NCBI GenBank assembly: GCA_027619225.1
Contig: JAQCFW010000010.1
Coordinates: 1-64,000 of the forward strand
Length of the DNA stretch: 64,000 nucleotides
Source: Bacteroidota bacterium
GTDB lineage: Bacteria; Bacteroidota; Bacteroidia; Flavobacteriales_D; Sanyastnellaceae
Direction: 5' to 3'
A program made the translations under genes and the position numbers. Positions 24,116 to 33,143 of this stretch are shown here, in pieces (position 1 is the first letter of the stretch; each line of letters starts with the position of its first letter). The notes under the pieces are model-generated. The model was given only the letters and a program-made list of their open reading frames with translations, ran no database searches and was not told the origin of the DNA.

Positions 24116-25063
24116 TTAGCCTTCAGCCCCGTCATCTCTCCCGTCCGCGTCAGCCGACTCTACATTCTCTGTAGCGCCTGATTCAATATACAGCAGCAAT
24201 TCACGCATTTGCTCTGATTGAGATATTTTCCCGTTGCGCTCGAAAGCGTAGGCTACATTACCTATCAGGCGACGAATGATATCTATGGGAGCGCAAGGCC
24301 CACAATTACTTTCATCTACAGGCAAATCTAGGTGACTAAGGAATTCACTAACATCACTGGGATGAATGACAGTTCCTTCACTGAATGGATTGATATAAAA
24401 CAGGATGCCCGAAGGAAGTTCGCTGCCCTCGACTAACTCACTGCCGTCGTGAACATGATGTTCATCACAATAACAAAGAATAAAGTGGTTGGGTAGATTT
24501 ACTCCGTGGATGGGAAGCTTTAGATCACGAGCTATAGCTAAGTACAACGTACCAAGACCCAGTGGATTGCCCTTTTTCAAATCCATAACATCTCCGATTA
24601 AAGCATCTTGGGGATTTGGATGTCCCGATCTGGAATTAAGAAACCCTTCTTCGCTAAATAAGACGTGATTTAAAATTCTTACCTGTTCTAAAGCTGTGAG
24701 TTCTTCATTCAATTCAAGCCAAACATCTCTTTTAAGCTTCTCGTACTTGGCCTTTATCGCTTCAACATCTAAAAGAGGGTCTGCAGCTTTGTGTATTAAA
24801 AGCGCTCCCTCTAAAATATTTTGGGCTCCCGAATCATGCCAATTTTTTATCGCCTTTTTCACAAAAGCTCCATGAAGACCTTCGACCAGCTCATCTAGTC
24901 GATTTTCATGAACCTCACATTGAGTCTTACTAGCTCTATGATCTAGAATATCTGGGAGAATTGAAGCCCCTTTAGACATCAGCTCCTCACGAACGTGCTG
25001 ATAAACACCTTCGTCCGGGTCATCTAAAAGTTGAATCAATGCATGTATTTCAGAAACGCTCAT
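24116..25063 (-). CDS. SirB1/transglutaminase-like protein
   Basis: This protein has 315 residues from the ATG at 25063. The N-terminus (EIHALIQLLDDPDEGVYQHV) looks like a HEAT-type repeat. The centre matches the SirB1 transglutaminase-like core 2 family: LNHVLFSEEGFLNSR, then GNPLGLGTLYLAIARDLKLP and GVNLPNHFILCY. The usual nucleophile cysteine position is not evident: NPLGLG occupies the segment where catalytic members often have a Cys, so the activity is doubtful. The acidic C-terminal tail is probably disordered. The longest frame begins at 25099. Confidence 0.75.
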   Translation of the reverse strand: MSVSEIHALIQLLDDPDEGVYQHVREELMSKGASILPDILDHRASKTQCEVHENRLDELVEGLHGAFVKKAIKNWHDSGAQNILEGALLIHKAADPLLDVEAIKAKYEKLKRDVWLELNEELTALEQVRILNHVLFSEEGFLNSRSGHPNPQDALIGDVMDLKKGNPLGLGTLYLAIARDLKLPIHGVNLPNHFILCYCDEHHVHDGSELVEGSELPSGILFYINPFSEGTVIHPSDVSEFLSHLDLPVDESNCGPCAPIDIIRRLIGNVAYAFERNGKISQSEQMRELLLYIESGATENVESADADGRDDGAEG

Positions 25064-25181
25064 TAATGTATAAATTAGTTCAGGTACTGACGTGACCAAA
25101 AATAGCTACTCATTTTCTCTAATTTTCACAATTAAAAATCACTTATCCAACCGAAGGTGTTGATGGGGTAACTTTACATAA

Positions 25182-26000
25182 ATGAAATCACACCCTCGAT
25201 TATTTTATGCCTTGTTCTTTACAACAATCTTTCTATTAATCATTTGGGGTGTCTATTTCATAGATATAATCTACGAATTGGGTCTTAGGTCACATGGAAA
25301 CAGGCCACGAGAACTACGCGGACTTAAAGGAATTGTAACTTTTCCTTTTCTTCACGGGAGTCTTTCTCACATCTGGAACAACACCGCATCCTTCTTTGTC
25401 CTCAACGGGCTTCTGTTCTATTTCTATAGATCTTTGGCGATTCGGGTTTGGTTGATCTCGTTTTTTGCTACTGGCGTATTACTTTGGATGTTTGGAGGAG
25501 GAGGCAATCACATCGGAGCCAGCGGAATGGTGTATGCCCTTGCATCATTCTTATTTTTAAGCGGCATCATTCGTAAAAACCTGCTGCTGCTCAGAATCAC
25601 ATTGCTAGTAGCATTTTTATATGGAGGAATGGTTTGGCTTATGCTCCCCATAAAAGAGCATGTAAGTTGGGAAGGTCATTTAGCAGGCGCACTTTCAGGA
25701 GCTGTTCTTGCTTTTTATTACCGCAACATGGGACCTAAAGATCCGATCTACAAGTATGAACTTTCGGAAGCCACTGGCGAAGACCTGCCAGAATGGTGGA
25801 TGCGAGGGAATCCAAACCACCCTGATACCATCGCTCAACGTGCAGAAAATGAAGAAGAAAAATCGCCGAGCATCGATGAACAATCAGACTCTACCAGCAA
25901 CGTAGCATTCACCTATCAGTGGACGGCAAAGGTGAATGAAAAGACGAATACCCCGACTAGAACAAAGTCTAAGTCAAAGACTCAGAATCCTGAGAAATAA
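25182..26000 (+). CDS. Rhomboid-like intramembrane protease
   Basis: This 272-residue membrane protein has about five to six helices in its first 185 residues. Rhomboid landmarks are the L1-loop/TM2 segment HGSLSHIWNNTASFF, the catalytic serine in HIGASGMVYALASF (GASG) and the catalytic histidine in SWEGHLAGALSG. The last 85 residues are a polar cytoplasmic tail rich in Glu, Ser and Lys. The substrate is unknown. A near-consensus -7 box (TAACTTTA, 25169-25176) precedes it. Its end faces dnaN across a 12-bp tandem duplication. Confidence 0.88.
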   Translation: MKSHPRLFYALFFTTIFLLIIWGVYFIDIIYELGLRSHGNRPRELRGLKGIVTFPFLHGSLSHIWNNTASFFVLNGLLFYFYRSLAIRVWLISFFATGVLLWMFGGGGNHIGASGMVYALASFLFLSGIIRKNLLLLRITLLVAFLYGGMVWLMLPIKEHVSWEGHLAGALSGAVLAFYYRNMGPKDPIYKYELSEATGEDLPEWWMRGNPNHPDTIAQRAENEEEKSPSIDEQSDSTSNVAFTYQWTAKVNEKTNTPTRTKSKSKTQNPEK

Positions 26001-26008
26001 AGTTTAGA

Positions 26009-26032
26009 CCGCTAGTTATTCCGCTAGTTATT
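26009..26032. repeat. Perfect 12-bp tandem duplication at the dnaN stop codon
   Basis: CCGCTAGTTATT occurs twice in direct succession. On the minus strand each unit reads AATAACTAGCGG. The inner copy contributes the last Asn codons and TAG stop of dnaN; the other copy repeats them just downstream. Confidence 0.8.
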
Positions 26033-27142
26033 CAGCATTACAGGCATAACGAGCATGAGCACATCCTCCCCTTCTTCTTCAGGCTCCGATGGACGGATAA
26101 TCCCAGCTCTATTAGGCGCGCTGAGCTCTAATGTCACCTCAGGTGACCCTAAGTTGTTCAGCATATCTGCAAGGAAGCGACTGTTGAATCCTATCTCAAT
26201 ATCTTTTCCCTGATAGCTACATGTTAATCTCTCCGTCGCCTCATTTGCAAAATCCAAATCCTCAGCGTTCACTGTTAATTCACTACCTGCAATTCTCAAA
26301 CGAACTTGATGGGTTGTTTTATTTGCAAAAATCGCTACCCTCCTTATTGCCTGCAAAAAACTCATTCGATTAATCGTCATGCGATTCGGATTGTCCTTAG
26401 GGATTACAGCATCATAATTGGGGTACTTACCCTCAATGAGTCTGCATAAAATTGTCACCTCATCAAATTCGAATTTTGCATTCGAATCGTTAAAACTCAT
26501 TGAAACATTTTCAGCTGAAGCAGCAGTGTTCTTGAGAAGGTTTAGGGGTTTCTTAGGAACAATAAACTGAGAAGATTCTTTTGCCTTAGCGTCTGTCCTT
26601 GCATATCTCACCAATCTGTGGGCATCGGTTGCAACAAATCGAATGCTATCTTCATAAAGTTCAAAGAATATACCAGACATCACAGGTCTAAGATCATCTG
26701 ATCCAGAAGCAAACAGTGTTCTGTTAATCGCGGTAACTAAAGTAGTGGCTCTTATTTGAACATCTGACCCTCCCTCTAAATCTGGAGTTTTCGGGAATTC
26801 ATCTCCATTTGCTCCAGTGAGTTTATACTTGCCGGCATCACTAATGAGTTCTATTGCAAAAGCTTCTAAATCAACTTTAAACGTAAGAGGAATGTCTGGA
26901 AATGCTTTTAAGATATCGAGCAACATCTTCGCCGGGATGGCAATCGTACCAGTATCCTCCGTTCTTACTTCAAACTTTACGGTCATCGTAGTTTCGAGAT
27001 CGCTGGCTGAAATAACAACCTCTCCAGGAGTAAGGTCGAATAAAAAATGATCTAAAATCGGCAACGTGTTGCTGCTGCTAAGAACTCCACTCAACATCTG
27101 AAGGCGGCGGAGAAGTTGGTTACTAGAAACTATAAAATGCAT
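26024..27142 (-). CDS. dnaN: DNA polymerase III beta sliding clamp
   Basis: This protein has 372 residues from the ATG at 27142 (MHFIVSSNQLLRRLQMLSGV). It shows the three-fold clamp architecture: NTLPILDHFLFDL and SDLETTMTV in domain I, VMSGIFFELYEDSIRFVATDAHRLVRY in domain II, and GSPEVTLELSAPNRAGIIRP plus VMPVML at the C-terminus in domain III. It encircles DNA and tethers polymerase III. It is a single-copy core gene. The longest frame starts at 27187, but the 15 extra residues are hydrophobic and unlike the family. It is not beside dnaA here. Confidence 0.96.
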   Translation of the reverse strand: MHFIVSSNQLLRRLQMLSGVLSSSNTLPILDHFLFDLTPGEVVISASDLETTMTVKFEVRTEDTGTIAIPAKMLLDILKAFPDIPLTFKVDLEAFAIELISDAGKYKLTGANGDEFPKTPDLEGGSDVQIRATTLVTAINRTLFASGSDDLRPVMSGIFFELYEDSIRFVATDAHRLVRYARTDAKAKESSQFIVPKKPLNLLKNTAASAENVSMSFNDSNAKFEFDEVTILCRLIEGKYPNYDAVIPKDNPNRMTINRMSFLQAIRRVAIFANKTTHQVRLRIAGSELTVNAEDLDFANEATERLTCSYQGKDIEIGFNSRFLADMLNNLGSPEVTLELSAPNRAGIIRPSEPEEEGEDVLMLVMPVMLNN

Positions 27143-27228
27143 AGTGTAAAGATGCGAGAAACTAGATATAAATAAGTGAAAAAACAACGCGATTTTTCCA
27201 CACTTAACTCACCATTTCAACAGCAATA

Positions 27229-28053
27229 TTAAACAGCTACGTTATGCTCCCTTAAAGCGCTGTTGAGTGAAGTCTTTCTGTTGGTGCTTTCCTTCCGTTT
27301 ACCAATGATGAAAGCACAGGGAATATTGAACGTCCCTGCGGGGAATTTTTTTGGCCTCGTTCCAGGAATAACAACAGACCGTGGAGGCACATACCCCCTA
27401 AGTTCAACAGGTTTATCACCCGTAACATCAATGATTAAGGTACTCTGAGTCAGCACCACTCCAGCTCCGAGCACAGCTTCCGTACCCACCCGAACTCCCT
27501 CAACGACAATACAACGAGAACCTATAAACGCCCCGTCTTCAATGATTACAGGAGAAGCTTGCATGGGTTCTAATACTCCTCCTATCCCAACGCCTCCACT
27601 CAAATGAACTTCCTTTCCAATTTGGGCACAAGAGCCTACAGTAGCCCAAGTATCCACCATCGTACCAGAATCCACATAAGCTCCAAGGTTAATATAACTT
27701 GGCATAAGAATCACATCCTTCGCTATATACGAACCGTAACGGGCCACAGCATGAGGCACCACTCTAACTCCGGCCTCCGCATACCCCTTCTTCAGTGGCA
27801 TTTTATCGTGGAATTCAAACGGCCCTACCTCAATCGTTTCCATTTTCTGAATAGGAAAATTTAGAACCACCGCTTTTTTAACCCAATCATTCACCTCCCA
27901 GCCTCCATTCCCATCAGGAGATGCGCACCTCAACTCACCCTTATCAAGACACTCCATCACGATTGCGATTGCATCTCTCGACTCTGTAGACTGGAGCAAA
28001 TCCCTATCTAACCATGTCTTTTCAATAATGTCTTTAAGGGTCGAGTTCTCCAT
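27229..28053 (-). CDS. dapD: Tetrahydrodipicolinate N-succinyltransferase
   Basis: This protein has 274 residues from the ATG at 28053 (MENSTLKDIIEKTWLDRDLL). It has a left-handed beta-helix of hexapeptide repeats: VVPHAVARYGSYIAKDVILM, then GAYVDSGTMVDTWATVGSCA and GGVGIGGVLEP. The C-terminus (PRSVVIPGTRPKKFPAGTFN) is typical. The enzyme makes N-succinyl-2-amino-6-oxopimelate in the succinylase branch of lysine/diaminopimelate synthesis. The frame extends to 28284, but that part lies inside ruvX on the other strand and is rejected. It is divergent from ruvX with a 46-bp gap. Confidence 0.94.
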   Translation of the reverse strand: MENSTLKDIIEKTWLDRDLLQSTESRDAIAIVMECLDKGELRCASPDGNGGWEVNDWVKKAVVLNFPIQKMETIEVGPFEFHDKMPLKKGYAEAGVRVVPHAVARYGSYIAKDVILMPSYINLGAYVDSGTMVDTWATVGSCAQIGKEVHLSGGVGIGGVLEPMQASPVIIEDGAFIGSRCIVVEGVRVGTEAVLGAGVVLTQSTLIIDVTGDKPVELRGYVPPRSVVIPGTRPKKFPAGTFNIPCAFIIGKRKESTNRKTSLNSALREHNVAV

Positions 28054-28099
28054 TCCATTTTTTTTCAAAGGTATGTATCCACAAGTGTATATTGCACCC

Positions 28100-28510
28100 A
28101 TGGCAAGGTATATCGCATTTGATTGGGGTTTGAGGCGGACTGGCATCGCTGTTACGGACAGCTCCGCCATTGTTGCATCTCCTTTAAAAACGGTTGAAAC
28201 GAAAGTTCTTTTCAAGGAAATAGACCAAATCATACGCGCCGAACCTTGCAGAGGCATCATCGTCGGAGTACCCGGATTAATCATTGGCCTGAAAACTGAT
28301 AGCTCTGATGGAATAGAAAAATTTATCTCTAGCCTAGAAAATAAATACCCATCAATCCCTGTTCATAAAGTTGATGAAAGTGGCACCAGCAATGAAGCTA
28401 TGAGCGCATTAATCTCTGGTGGGATGAAAAAAAGCCAGCGTAAAAACAAAGGGGTTTTAGACAAAGTAGCCTCTGCGATAATTTTACAGCGTTTCTTAGA
28501 CTCTATCTAG
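28100..28510 (+). CDS. ruvX: YqgF/RuvX Holliday-junction-resolvase-like nuclease
   Basis: This protein has 136 residues from the ATG at 28100 (MARYIAFDWGLRRTGIAVTD), with the RNase-H-like catalytic Asp in FDWG. The middle GIIVGVP and the later HKVDESGTSNEAMSALISGG (catalytic Glu) follow, then KNKGVLDKVASAIILQRFLD. The family processes the 5' end of pre-16S rRNA and has RuvC-like folds. The length is typical. An upstream in-frame extension to 28028 would overlap dapD and is rejected. Confidence 0.92.
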   Translation: MARYIAFDWGLRRTGIAVTDSSAIVASPLKTVETKVLFKEIDQIIRAEPCRGIIVGVPGLIIGLKTDSSDGIEKFISSLENKYPSIPVHKVDESGTSNEAMSALISGGMKKSQRKNKGVLDKVASAIILQRFLDSI

Positions 28511-28515
28511 TTTTT

Positions 28516-28944
28516 CTACCTCTTAAAAACTTCTACGTTTTTTTGCTCTACGATCAACTCCGTAAACTTCCCCTCAAAACGAGTAGCTCTTACAATGTGA
28601 TTGTCTATCCAATGATAGTTTCCACCCCTGGGCTTCCCCATAAGTAGACTGTGATATTTTATAGAATGCTTCTTAAGCCAAACCTCAGTAACCTCTCTGT
28701 GCTCTTCGGTTCTTGACGTGAAGAACGTGAGGACATGTCCTTCTTTATACCATTTAGCCATAGTTTCTAAAGCATCCGGATAGGGCATGCATGTCACCAT
28801 TCTTTCTGGCTCTTCATTAGGGACATCATCCGTAATTGTACCATCGATATCTATCAAGAAGTTCTTTACTTCACTTGGCAATTGAGGAGAAATAGATTCA
28901 CCCAATTCATTTGTTTCTTCTAACAGTTGTCTTTCTTCACTCAT
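28516..28944 (-). CDS. Small HAD-like phosphatase domain protein
   Basis: This 142-residue protein has HAD motif I as FLIDIDGTITDD (both Asp present), motif II as FFTSRTEEHREVTEVWL and a conserved GKPRGGNYHWIDNHIVRATR. Close relatives in Bacteroidota are often labelled phosphoheptose isomerase, but the visible motifs are those of a compact HAD/LNS2-type phosphatase, not a SIS-domain isomerase. Its ATG overlaps the bshC stop (ATGA), so it is translationally coupled to bacillithiol synthesis. The substrate is unknown. Confidence 0.75.
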   Translation of the reverse strand: MSEERQLLEETNELGESISPQLPSEVKNFLIDIDGTITDDVPNEEPERMVTCMPYPDALETMAKWYKEGHVLTFFTSRTEEHREVTEVWLKKHSIKYHSLLMGKPRGGNYHWIDNHIVRATRFEGKFTELIVEQKNVEVFKR

Positions 28945-30533
28945 AAACCCACCTTATTTTCATTAACACTTGACACAACATGCATAAGTTCACAAACAGC
29001 TTTATCCACCGAATAATCGAGATCCAAAAGTAAGTCCCTAAGCTTAAAAAACCCTCCTACATCTCGAGATAAAATGTGGAAATTCATATACCTGTCTTGC
29101 GGACTACCCTTGCTGTATATTTTCAGTGCAGCACTTGACAAATCCGTTAAAAACGATTCATTTTTTCTTTTAATCGCCTTCCCTATTTTCTTCAAAAGAT
29201 TTCCAAGCGCCTTGTCCATTGTAACTCCACTTGCTAAAGCGGTGCCCTCTAAAGTAGGATCCGTTCCTACTGCTACTTCCACTGACAATCTCTTAAATTC
29301 TGACAATTTTTCTTCTAAATCCGAAATTCCTGAAGGCATCTTCCCTTCTACCCAAACCTTGACCCACTCCTCCTCACTCCACCAGCCTTTTTCTATTGAC
29401 CATCCCACTTGAGACGCTTTCGACAACAACTCTTCACTCAATACAAGTACGTGATCTCGAAGGTGTAAAACCGGCATCACAATTTCTCGCATTTGAAAAG
29501 CTCCTTCGAGCTGTTTCCAATACCCCAGTTCTCCCGGCCCCAGCACTACATGAGAATTACTCAACAAAATCTCTTGATACAGGGGCCTTAACAAAACACC
29601 AGGGCTCAAAAACTCAGCATTTTTTTGACACCAATCAGCCCAATCCTCACCCTTGCTATTTATCACAGTTTTTCCCGCTAAAAACCCATCCCCATTTTTT
29701 ACGATACCTACTCTTTCTCCATCGCCCTTTTGAAAGAATAAATTCACATCTCTAATATGTGTACCCACCTTAAAGCCTCTAAGCTTAAGCTCTTCCGTTG
29801 TCTTCAAAACCGAATTAGCTATACCCGAGCCCGTAAATTCATGAGCGAATAACGCTGCAGCCGAATTTTTCAACTTTGGGTGACTTGCATCTAAAACCAA
29901 CAGCTCTGTATCTCCATACCACAATTCTAGCCACCTCCTAAAAAGGTGAACGTACTTCTCCCCGTTCGCTTTGGCTTTTTGCAACTCCAACATCACAGCC
30001 TCAGACTCGATGAAATCCACTCCGTTCGCCCCCCAGCCCCTTACCACTTCCTCTAAGCCCTCCAGGGAGAATTTACCTACTGGCAACTTTGAGTTTTCTA
30101 AATGATTTGACCAAACAAACTTATCACTCTCCCCATTCACCCAACTCACCTCCTTAAAATCATGATCTTCCGACGCCAACCAAAATATCGGGACAACTCC
30201 CCTTCCCGACTCCTTTTCCAGTTTTCTTGCCAGTCGAATTGTCGTAATAATCTTGTAATGAAAAAACGCCGGACCACCACATAATTGAAGTTGGTGTCCC
30301 GTCGTTACTGTGCTAGATTCTAAATCCCTAAGCTTATCCAATCTCCCATTCATCGACATTCCCACTTCTCGATATTGCTCAGAAATTACATCACAAACAA
30401 CTGCACGCATTGTCGCCGCACCACGAATACGTTCTCCCAACGGAATCTTCACTTCCGTGCTACGATTTAAGTGATCCATCACAATGGGGCTAAAACCCGG
30501 ATACGCCGAAGCCTTTTCAGAAGTAAGTTTCAA
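28941..30533 (-). CDS. bshC: Bacillithiol synthase BshC
   Basis: This 530-residue protein is of typical BshC length. Signatures are TGHQLQLCGGPAFFHYKIITT (residues about 77-97) and VPIFWLASEDHDFKEV (about 113-128). RPLYQEILLSNSHVVLGPGELGYW (about 317-340) is part of the nucleotide-like site. A long C-terminal coiled coil follows. BshC adds cysteine to GlcN-malate to form bacillithiol, the low-molecular-weight thiol of many Bacteroidota. YtxJ in this window is a partner of that thiol. BshA and BshB are not here. It is followed by the small HAD gene with a 4-bp overlap. Confidence 0.92.
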   Translation of the reverse strand: MKLTSEKASAYPGFSPIVMDHLNRSTEVKIPLGERIRGAATMRAVVCDVISEQYREVGMSMNGRLDKLRDLESSTVTTGHQLQLCGGPAFFHYKIITTIRLARKLEKESGRGVVPIFWLASEDHDFKEVSWVNGESDKFVWSNHLENSKLPVGKFSLEGLEEVVRGWGANGVDFIESEAVMLELQKAKANGEKYVHLFRRWLELWYGDTELLVLDASHPKLKNSAAALFAHEFTGSGIANSVLKTTEELKLRGFKVGTHIRDVNLFFQKGDGERVGIVKNGDGFLAGKTVINSKGEDWADWCQKNAEFLSPGVLLRPLYQEILLSNSHVVLGPGELGYWKQLEGAFQMREIVMPVLHLRDHVLVLSEELLSKASQVGWSIEKGWWSEEEWVKVWVEGKMPSGISDLEEKLSEFKRLSVEVAVGTDPTLEGTALASGVTMDKALGNLLKKIGKAIKRKNESFLTDLSSAALKIYSKGSPQDRYMNFHILSRDVGGFFKLRDLLLDLDYSVDKAVCELMHVVSSVNENKVGL

Positions 30534-30560
30534 AATATAAGATAGATTTTTTTTGCGAAA

Positions 30561-31634
30561 TTACTGCAAAAGTGTGACTGAGCCACTCAACTCCTCCACA
30601 GAGCCATCCTCTGTGACTATAGACAGAGTCCAAACATACACACCCAATTTCGCCACGCCCCCAGCTAAGGTATACCCTTCCCAATTCGGAATCTCATCAT
30701 CACTCTCCCAAACCATCGCGCCGCTTCTATCGAAAACTCTCATTAAAGCACCTCTATTGGCTTGTAAAGACGGTGCAAAAACATCGTTCAACCCATCGTT
30801 ATTTGGTGTAAACGCTGTAGGAACAAATGTGCTTCTCTCAAGGTTAAATAAGTTAGACATATCGCCCCTTGAGTCTGAAACATTGTCATCTAGCTCAGAT
30901 GTTAAATCTCTAATCGCAAAATCATCAACAAAATAATACGCAATCGTTCTACCCGGTCCCTCAAAAGATTCTATATCCTTACCCGCATCATCTCCAAATA
31001 GTCCAAACGTAAAAAATTCATAATTGTCAATTGCCGTGAAAGCAAACTTCACAAGTTCCCAACCATGATAGTACTGGATTTGAGTCATGCTGATTTGTGG
31101 ATGCAACGAAATCGGCTCTCTATGTTGTTGTTCTATTCCGTCAGTTGAGAAAACCACACCTAAATCGCTCACTCCCAATCCTGCAGTACTGTGCTTGTAA
31201 ACATCACCATTCGCTAATGCAAAAGAAAACTCATAGCGCTTACCTATTTTCAATGGCTCAGAAAACTCACCCATTAAGTACTCGCGAGCATTTTGCCCAG
31301 ACCTTCTACTTACCTCTAAACCTGCAATCGCATAACCATTGTAAGCCTCGACATACGCTAAAGGTGTTTCTGGAAGATCTCCTCCATTGTATCCAAAAGA
31401 GTGATAATAATCAGGATTTGCTGTGGTGCTACCCGCATTTGTCCAGTTGTGGATTAAATCCCATTGCCCGGTTTGATTGGGTACAGTCTCACTAAACTCA
31501 AATCCTCCATTAATCACAAAGACTTGAGCGTTAATTGAAACAGCTGAAATGACTGAAAACACTACACCTAAAATGAATTTAGTCGAACTAAGTAAGGGTT
31601 TGGTGGGGGATATTTGTGTTTTTAACATAATCAT
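30561..31634 (-). CDS. Secreted protein with T9SS type-B (gliding-associated) C-terminal domain
   Basis: This 357-residue protein has a signal peptide (LGVVFSVISAVSINAQ). A jelly-roll-like domain at about 36-230 starts VINGGFEFSE and contains WELVKFAFTA, resembling carbohydrate-binding or choice-of-anchor modules. The last 95 residues (FVPTAFTPNNDGLNDVFAPS ... MRVFDRSGAMVWES ... GVYVWTLSI) are the CHU_C/type-B T9SS sorting domain. Expected on the cell surface or secreted, possibly binding polysaccharide. It lies 27 bp upstream of bshC on the same strand. Confidence 0.85.
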   Translation of the reverse strand: MIMLKTQISPTKPLLSSTKFILGVVFSVISAVSINAQVFVINGGFEFSETVPNQTGQWDLIHNWTNAGSTTANPDYYHSFGYNGGDLPETPLAYVEAYNGYAIAGLEVSRRSGQNAREYLMGEFSEPLKIGKRYEFSFALANGDVYKHSTAGLGVSDLGVVFSTDGIEQQHREPISLHPQISMTQIQYYHGWELVKFAFTAIDNYEFFTFGLFGDDAGKDIESFEGPGRTIAYYFVDDFAIRDLTSELDDNVSDSRGDMSNLFNLERSTFVPTAFTPNNDGLNDVFAPSLQANRGALMRVFDRSGAMVWESDDEIPNWEGYTLAGGVAKLGVYVWTLSIVTEDGSVEELSGSVTLLQ

Positions 31635-31677
31635 AACACTGCAATCTAACGATTACAATATTAAAAAACAAAAAAAG

Positions 31678-32520
31678 TTACCATAAATATCCAACACCAA
31701 CACAGGCACTCGCAGAATTTTTTGATAGTAAAACCTCACCCCTTATAAAGAAAGGGGTACTCCAGGGCGACCAACTGGTGTAAGCTCTAAACTTAATCGC
31801 ATTGGTTTCACCAGGTTTCATCATATAAGTTGACTCGACAAGCACATCTTCCCAATCTGCAGGGTCAGCAGGTGGCTCTAACAAGTGAGCTCTTTTCGGT
31901 TTAAATGGCGACCATTCTATTTGGCCTCCCCAAACCCAACCCCTTGCACTTCGCATCACTCCCCGCCACTCTAAACCAGCAACAATACTCAAGTTTACAG
32001 TATTCCTTAAAGGCACTTGTAATGTGTCAGATTCATTTAAAAGAGGATCCTCGAAAGATACAATCTGTAGAAGATTATCACTATTATCCCAATTAAACCC
32101 GATTACATCATCATCTAACTTGTTGTAATGCAGAAGATTTACCAAGGACACATTGGCCCCTGTTTTGTAAAACAATTGAAAAGACTCTTTTACTGGGTGG
32201 GTTACTTCTACTGAAATTTCCGGGAAAGTTGTTTTTTCTAAAACTCTGAAGAATCCATCTCCTATTGCTGGCTCGCCACCTATCTCCTCTCCCATTCTAA
32301 TCACAGAATAAAATTGAGCATCATTGAGCCATTTGCGAAACTGAGTCCGCTCTGGCTGGGGTGACAACGTATCTACTTTAACAGAGGATTTTATTGAAAG
32401 AATTCTGCCGTTTATCAAAACCGTATCTTTAAAACATACGGGGGAGACTTCAGCTTTTAGAGCAGCAGCAGTTGAAACACCTATGACAAAAAGGAATAAG
32501 TTCCTCGTCAATCTTATCAT
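31678..32520 (-). CDS. Exported protein, last gene of ECF-sigma operon
   Basis: This 280-residue protein has an N-terminal signal segment (NLFLFVIGVSTAAALKAE). The C-terminal half shows alternating strands and ends in an aromatic residue (ACVGVGYLW), as in outer-membrane barrels. The N-terminal half has RTQFRKWLNDAQFYSVIRMG. No family is recognised. Its ATG overlaps the stop of the acidic membrane protein (ATGA), so it is translated together with it. It may be the effector or sensor of the sigma-factor circuit (inference). Confidence 0.65.
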   Translation of the reverse strand: MIRLTRNLFLFVIGVSTAAALKAEVSPVCFKDTVLINGRILSIKSSVKVDTLSPQPERTQFRKWLNDAQFYSVIRMGEEIGGEPAIGDGFFRVLEKTTFPEISVEVTHPVKESFQLFYKTGANVSLVNLLHYNKLDDDVIGFNWDNSDNLLQIVSFEDPLLNESDTLQVPLRNTVNLSIVAGLEWRGVMRSARGWVWGGQIEWSPFKPKRAHLLEPPADPADWEDVLVESTYMMKPGETNAIKFRAYTSWSPWSTPFFIRGEVLLSKNSASACVGVGYLW

Positions 32521-33143
32521 TCGTCAACCTCCAATTTAGCTGGTAAAACCCACTCTAAAACTTCTTTCTCTTCTTTTATTTTAATCACCTCTTCAGTTGG
32601 AGCTGCTTCTTCAATGATTTCATCATCAACAATGGGATCAACAATGGGAATAACCACGTCAACCACAACCTCTGGGTGAACATCTTCTACGACTGGTGCA
32701 ACAACCGTGTTCTCATTTTCTTCCTCAGCTAAGATGGGCTCTTCAACGCTGATTTCTACCTTAGCTTCAACTACCTCTGGTGACACTTCATATACAGCTT
32801 CAGTCACCACAATTTCTTCGACAACCTCAACTTCTTCGACAACAAGCTCCTCAACAACTTCAACTTCATCAACCCATGCATGCTCTTCATATACAGGCTG
32901 GAAGTACCAATCATACCCCACCATCACAACAGCAGCTCCAAGGACGGTAATCACAACAGCAGCTCCAATAACGGCTTTAGTTGTAAACCCGCCTGAAGCA
33001 CTACCACTTGCGGTGGATCCATTTATTGCATCTAGTTGATTAAACACTCCTTCTTGAACAGATCCTGGAGCATCAACTTCATGACCTTTATATAGGCCTT
33101 GAATATGAGAGCTAAATATGTCTTTAATTGGTTTCATTATCAT
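32517..33143 (-). CDS. Acidic single-pass membrane protein, putative sigma-factor partner
   Basis: This 208-residue protein has about 45 polar N-terminal residues (cytoplasmic), one membrane helix (KAVIGAAVVITVLGAAVVMV) and a very acidic outside part made mostly of Val and Glu in imperfect repeats (VEVVEELVVEEVEVVEEIVV). The order ECF sigma gene, then single-pass membrane protein, is that of a sigma/anti-sigma pair. However, I see no zinc-binding anti-sigma motif, so that role is inference. It starts directly after the sigma stop (TGAATG) and overlaps the next gene by 4 bp. Confidence 0.7.
   Translation of the reverse strand: MIMKPIKDIFSSHIQGLYKGHEVDAPGSVQEGVFNQLDAINGSTASGSASGGFTTKAVIGAAVVITVLGAAVVMVGYDWYFQPVYEEHAWVDEVEVVEELVVEEVEVVEEIVVTEAVYEVSPEVVEAKVEISVEEPILAEEENENTVVAPVVEDVHPEVVVDVVIPIVDPIVDDEIIEEAAPTEEVIKIKEEKEVLEWVLPAKLEVDE

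Noticed and set aside
28054-28284. N-terminal extension of dapD upstream of 28053
   Set aside because: It overlaps ruvX almost fully and has no similarity to DapD; the ATG at 28053 gives the normal length.
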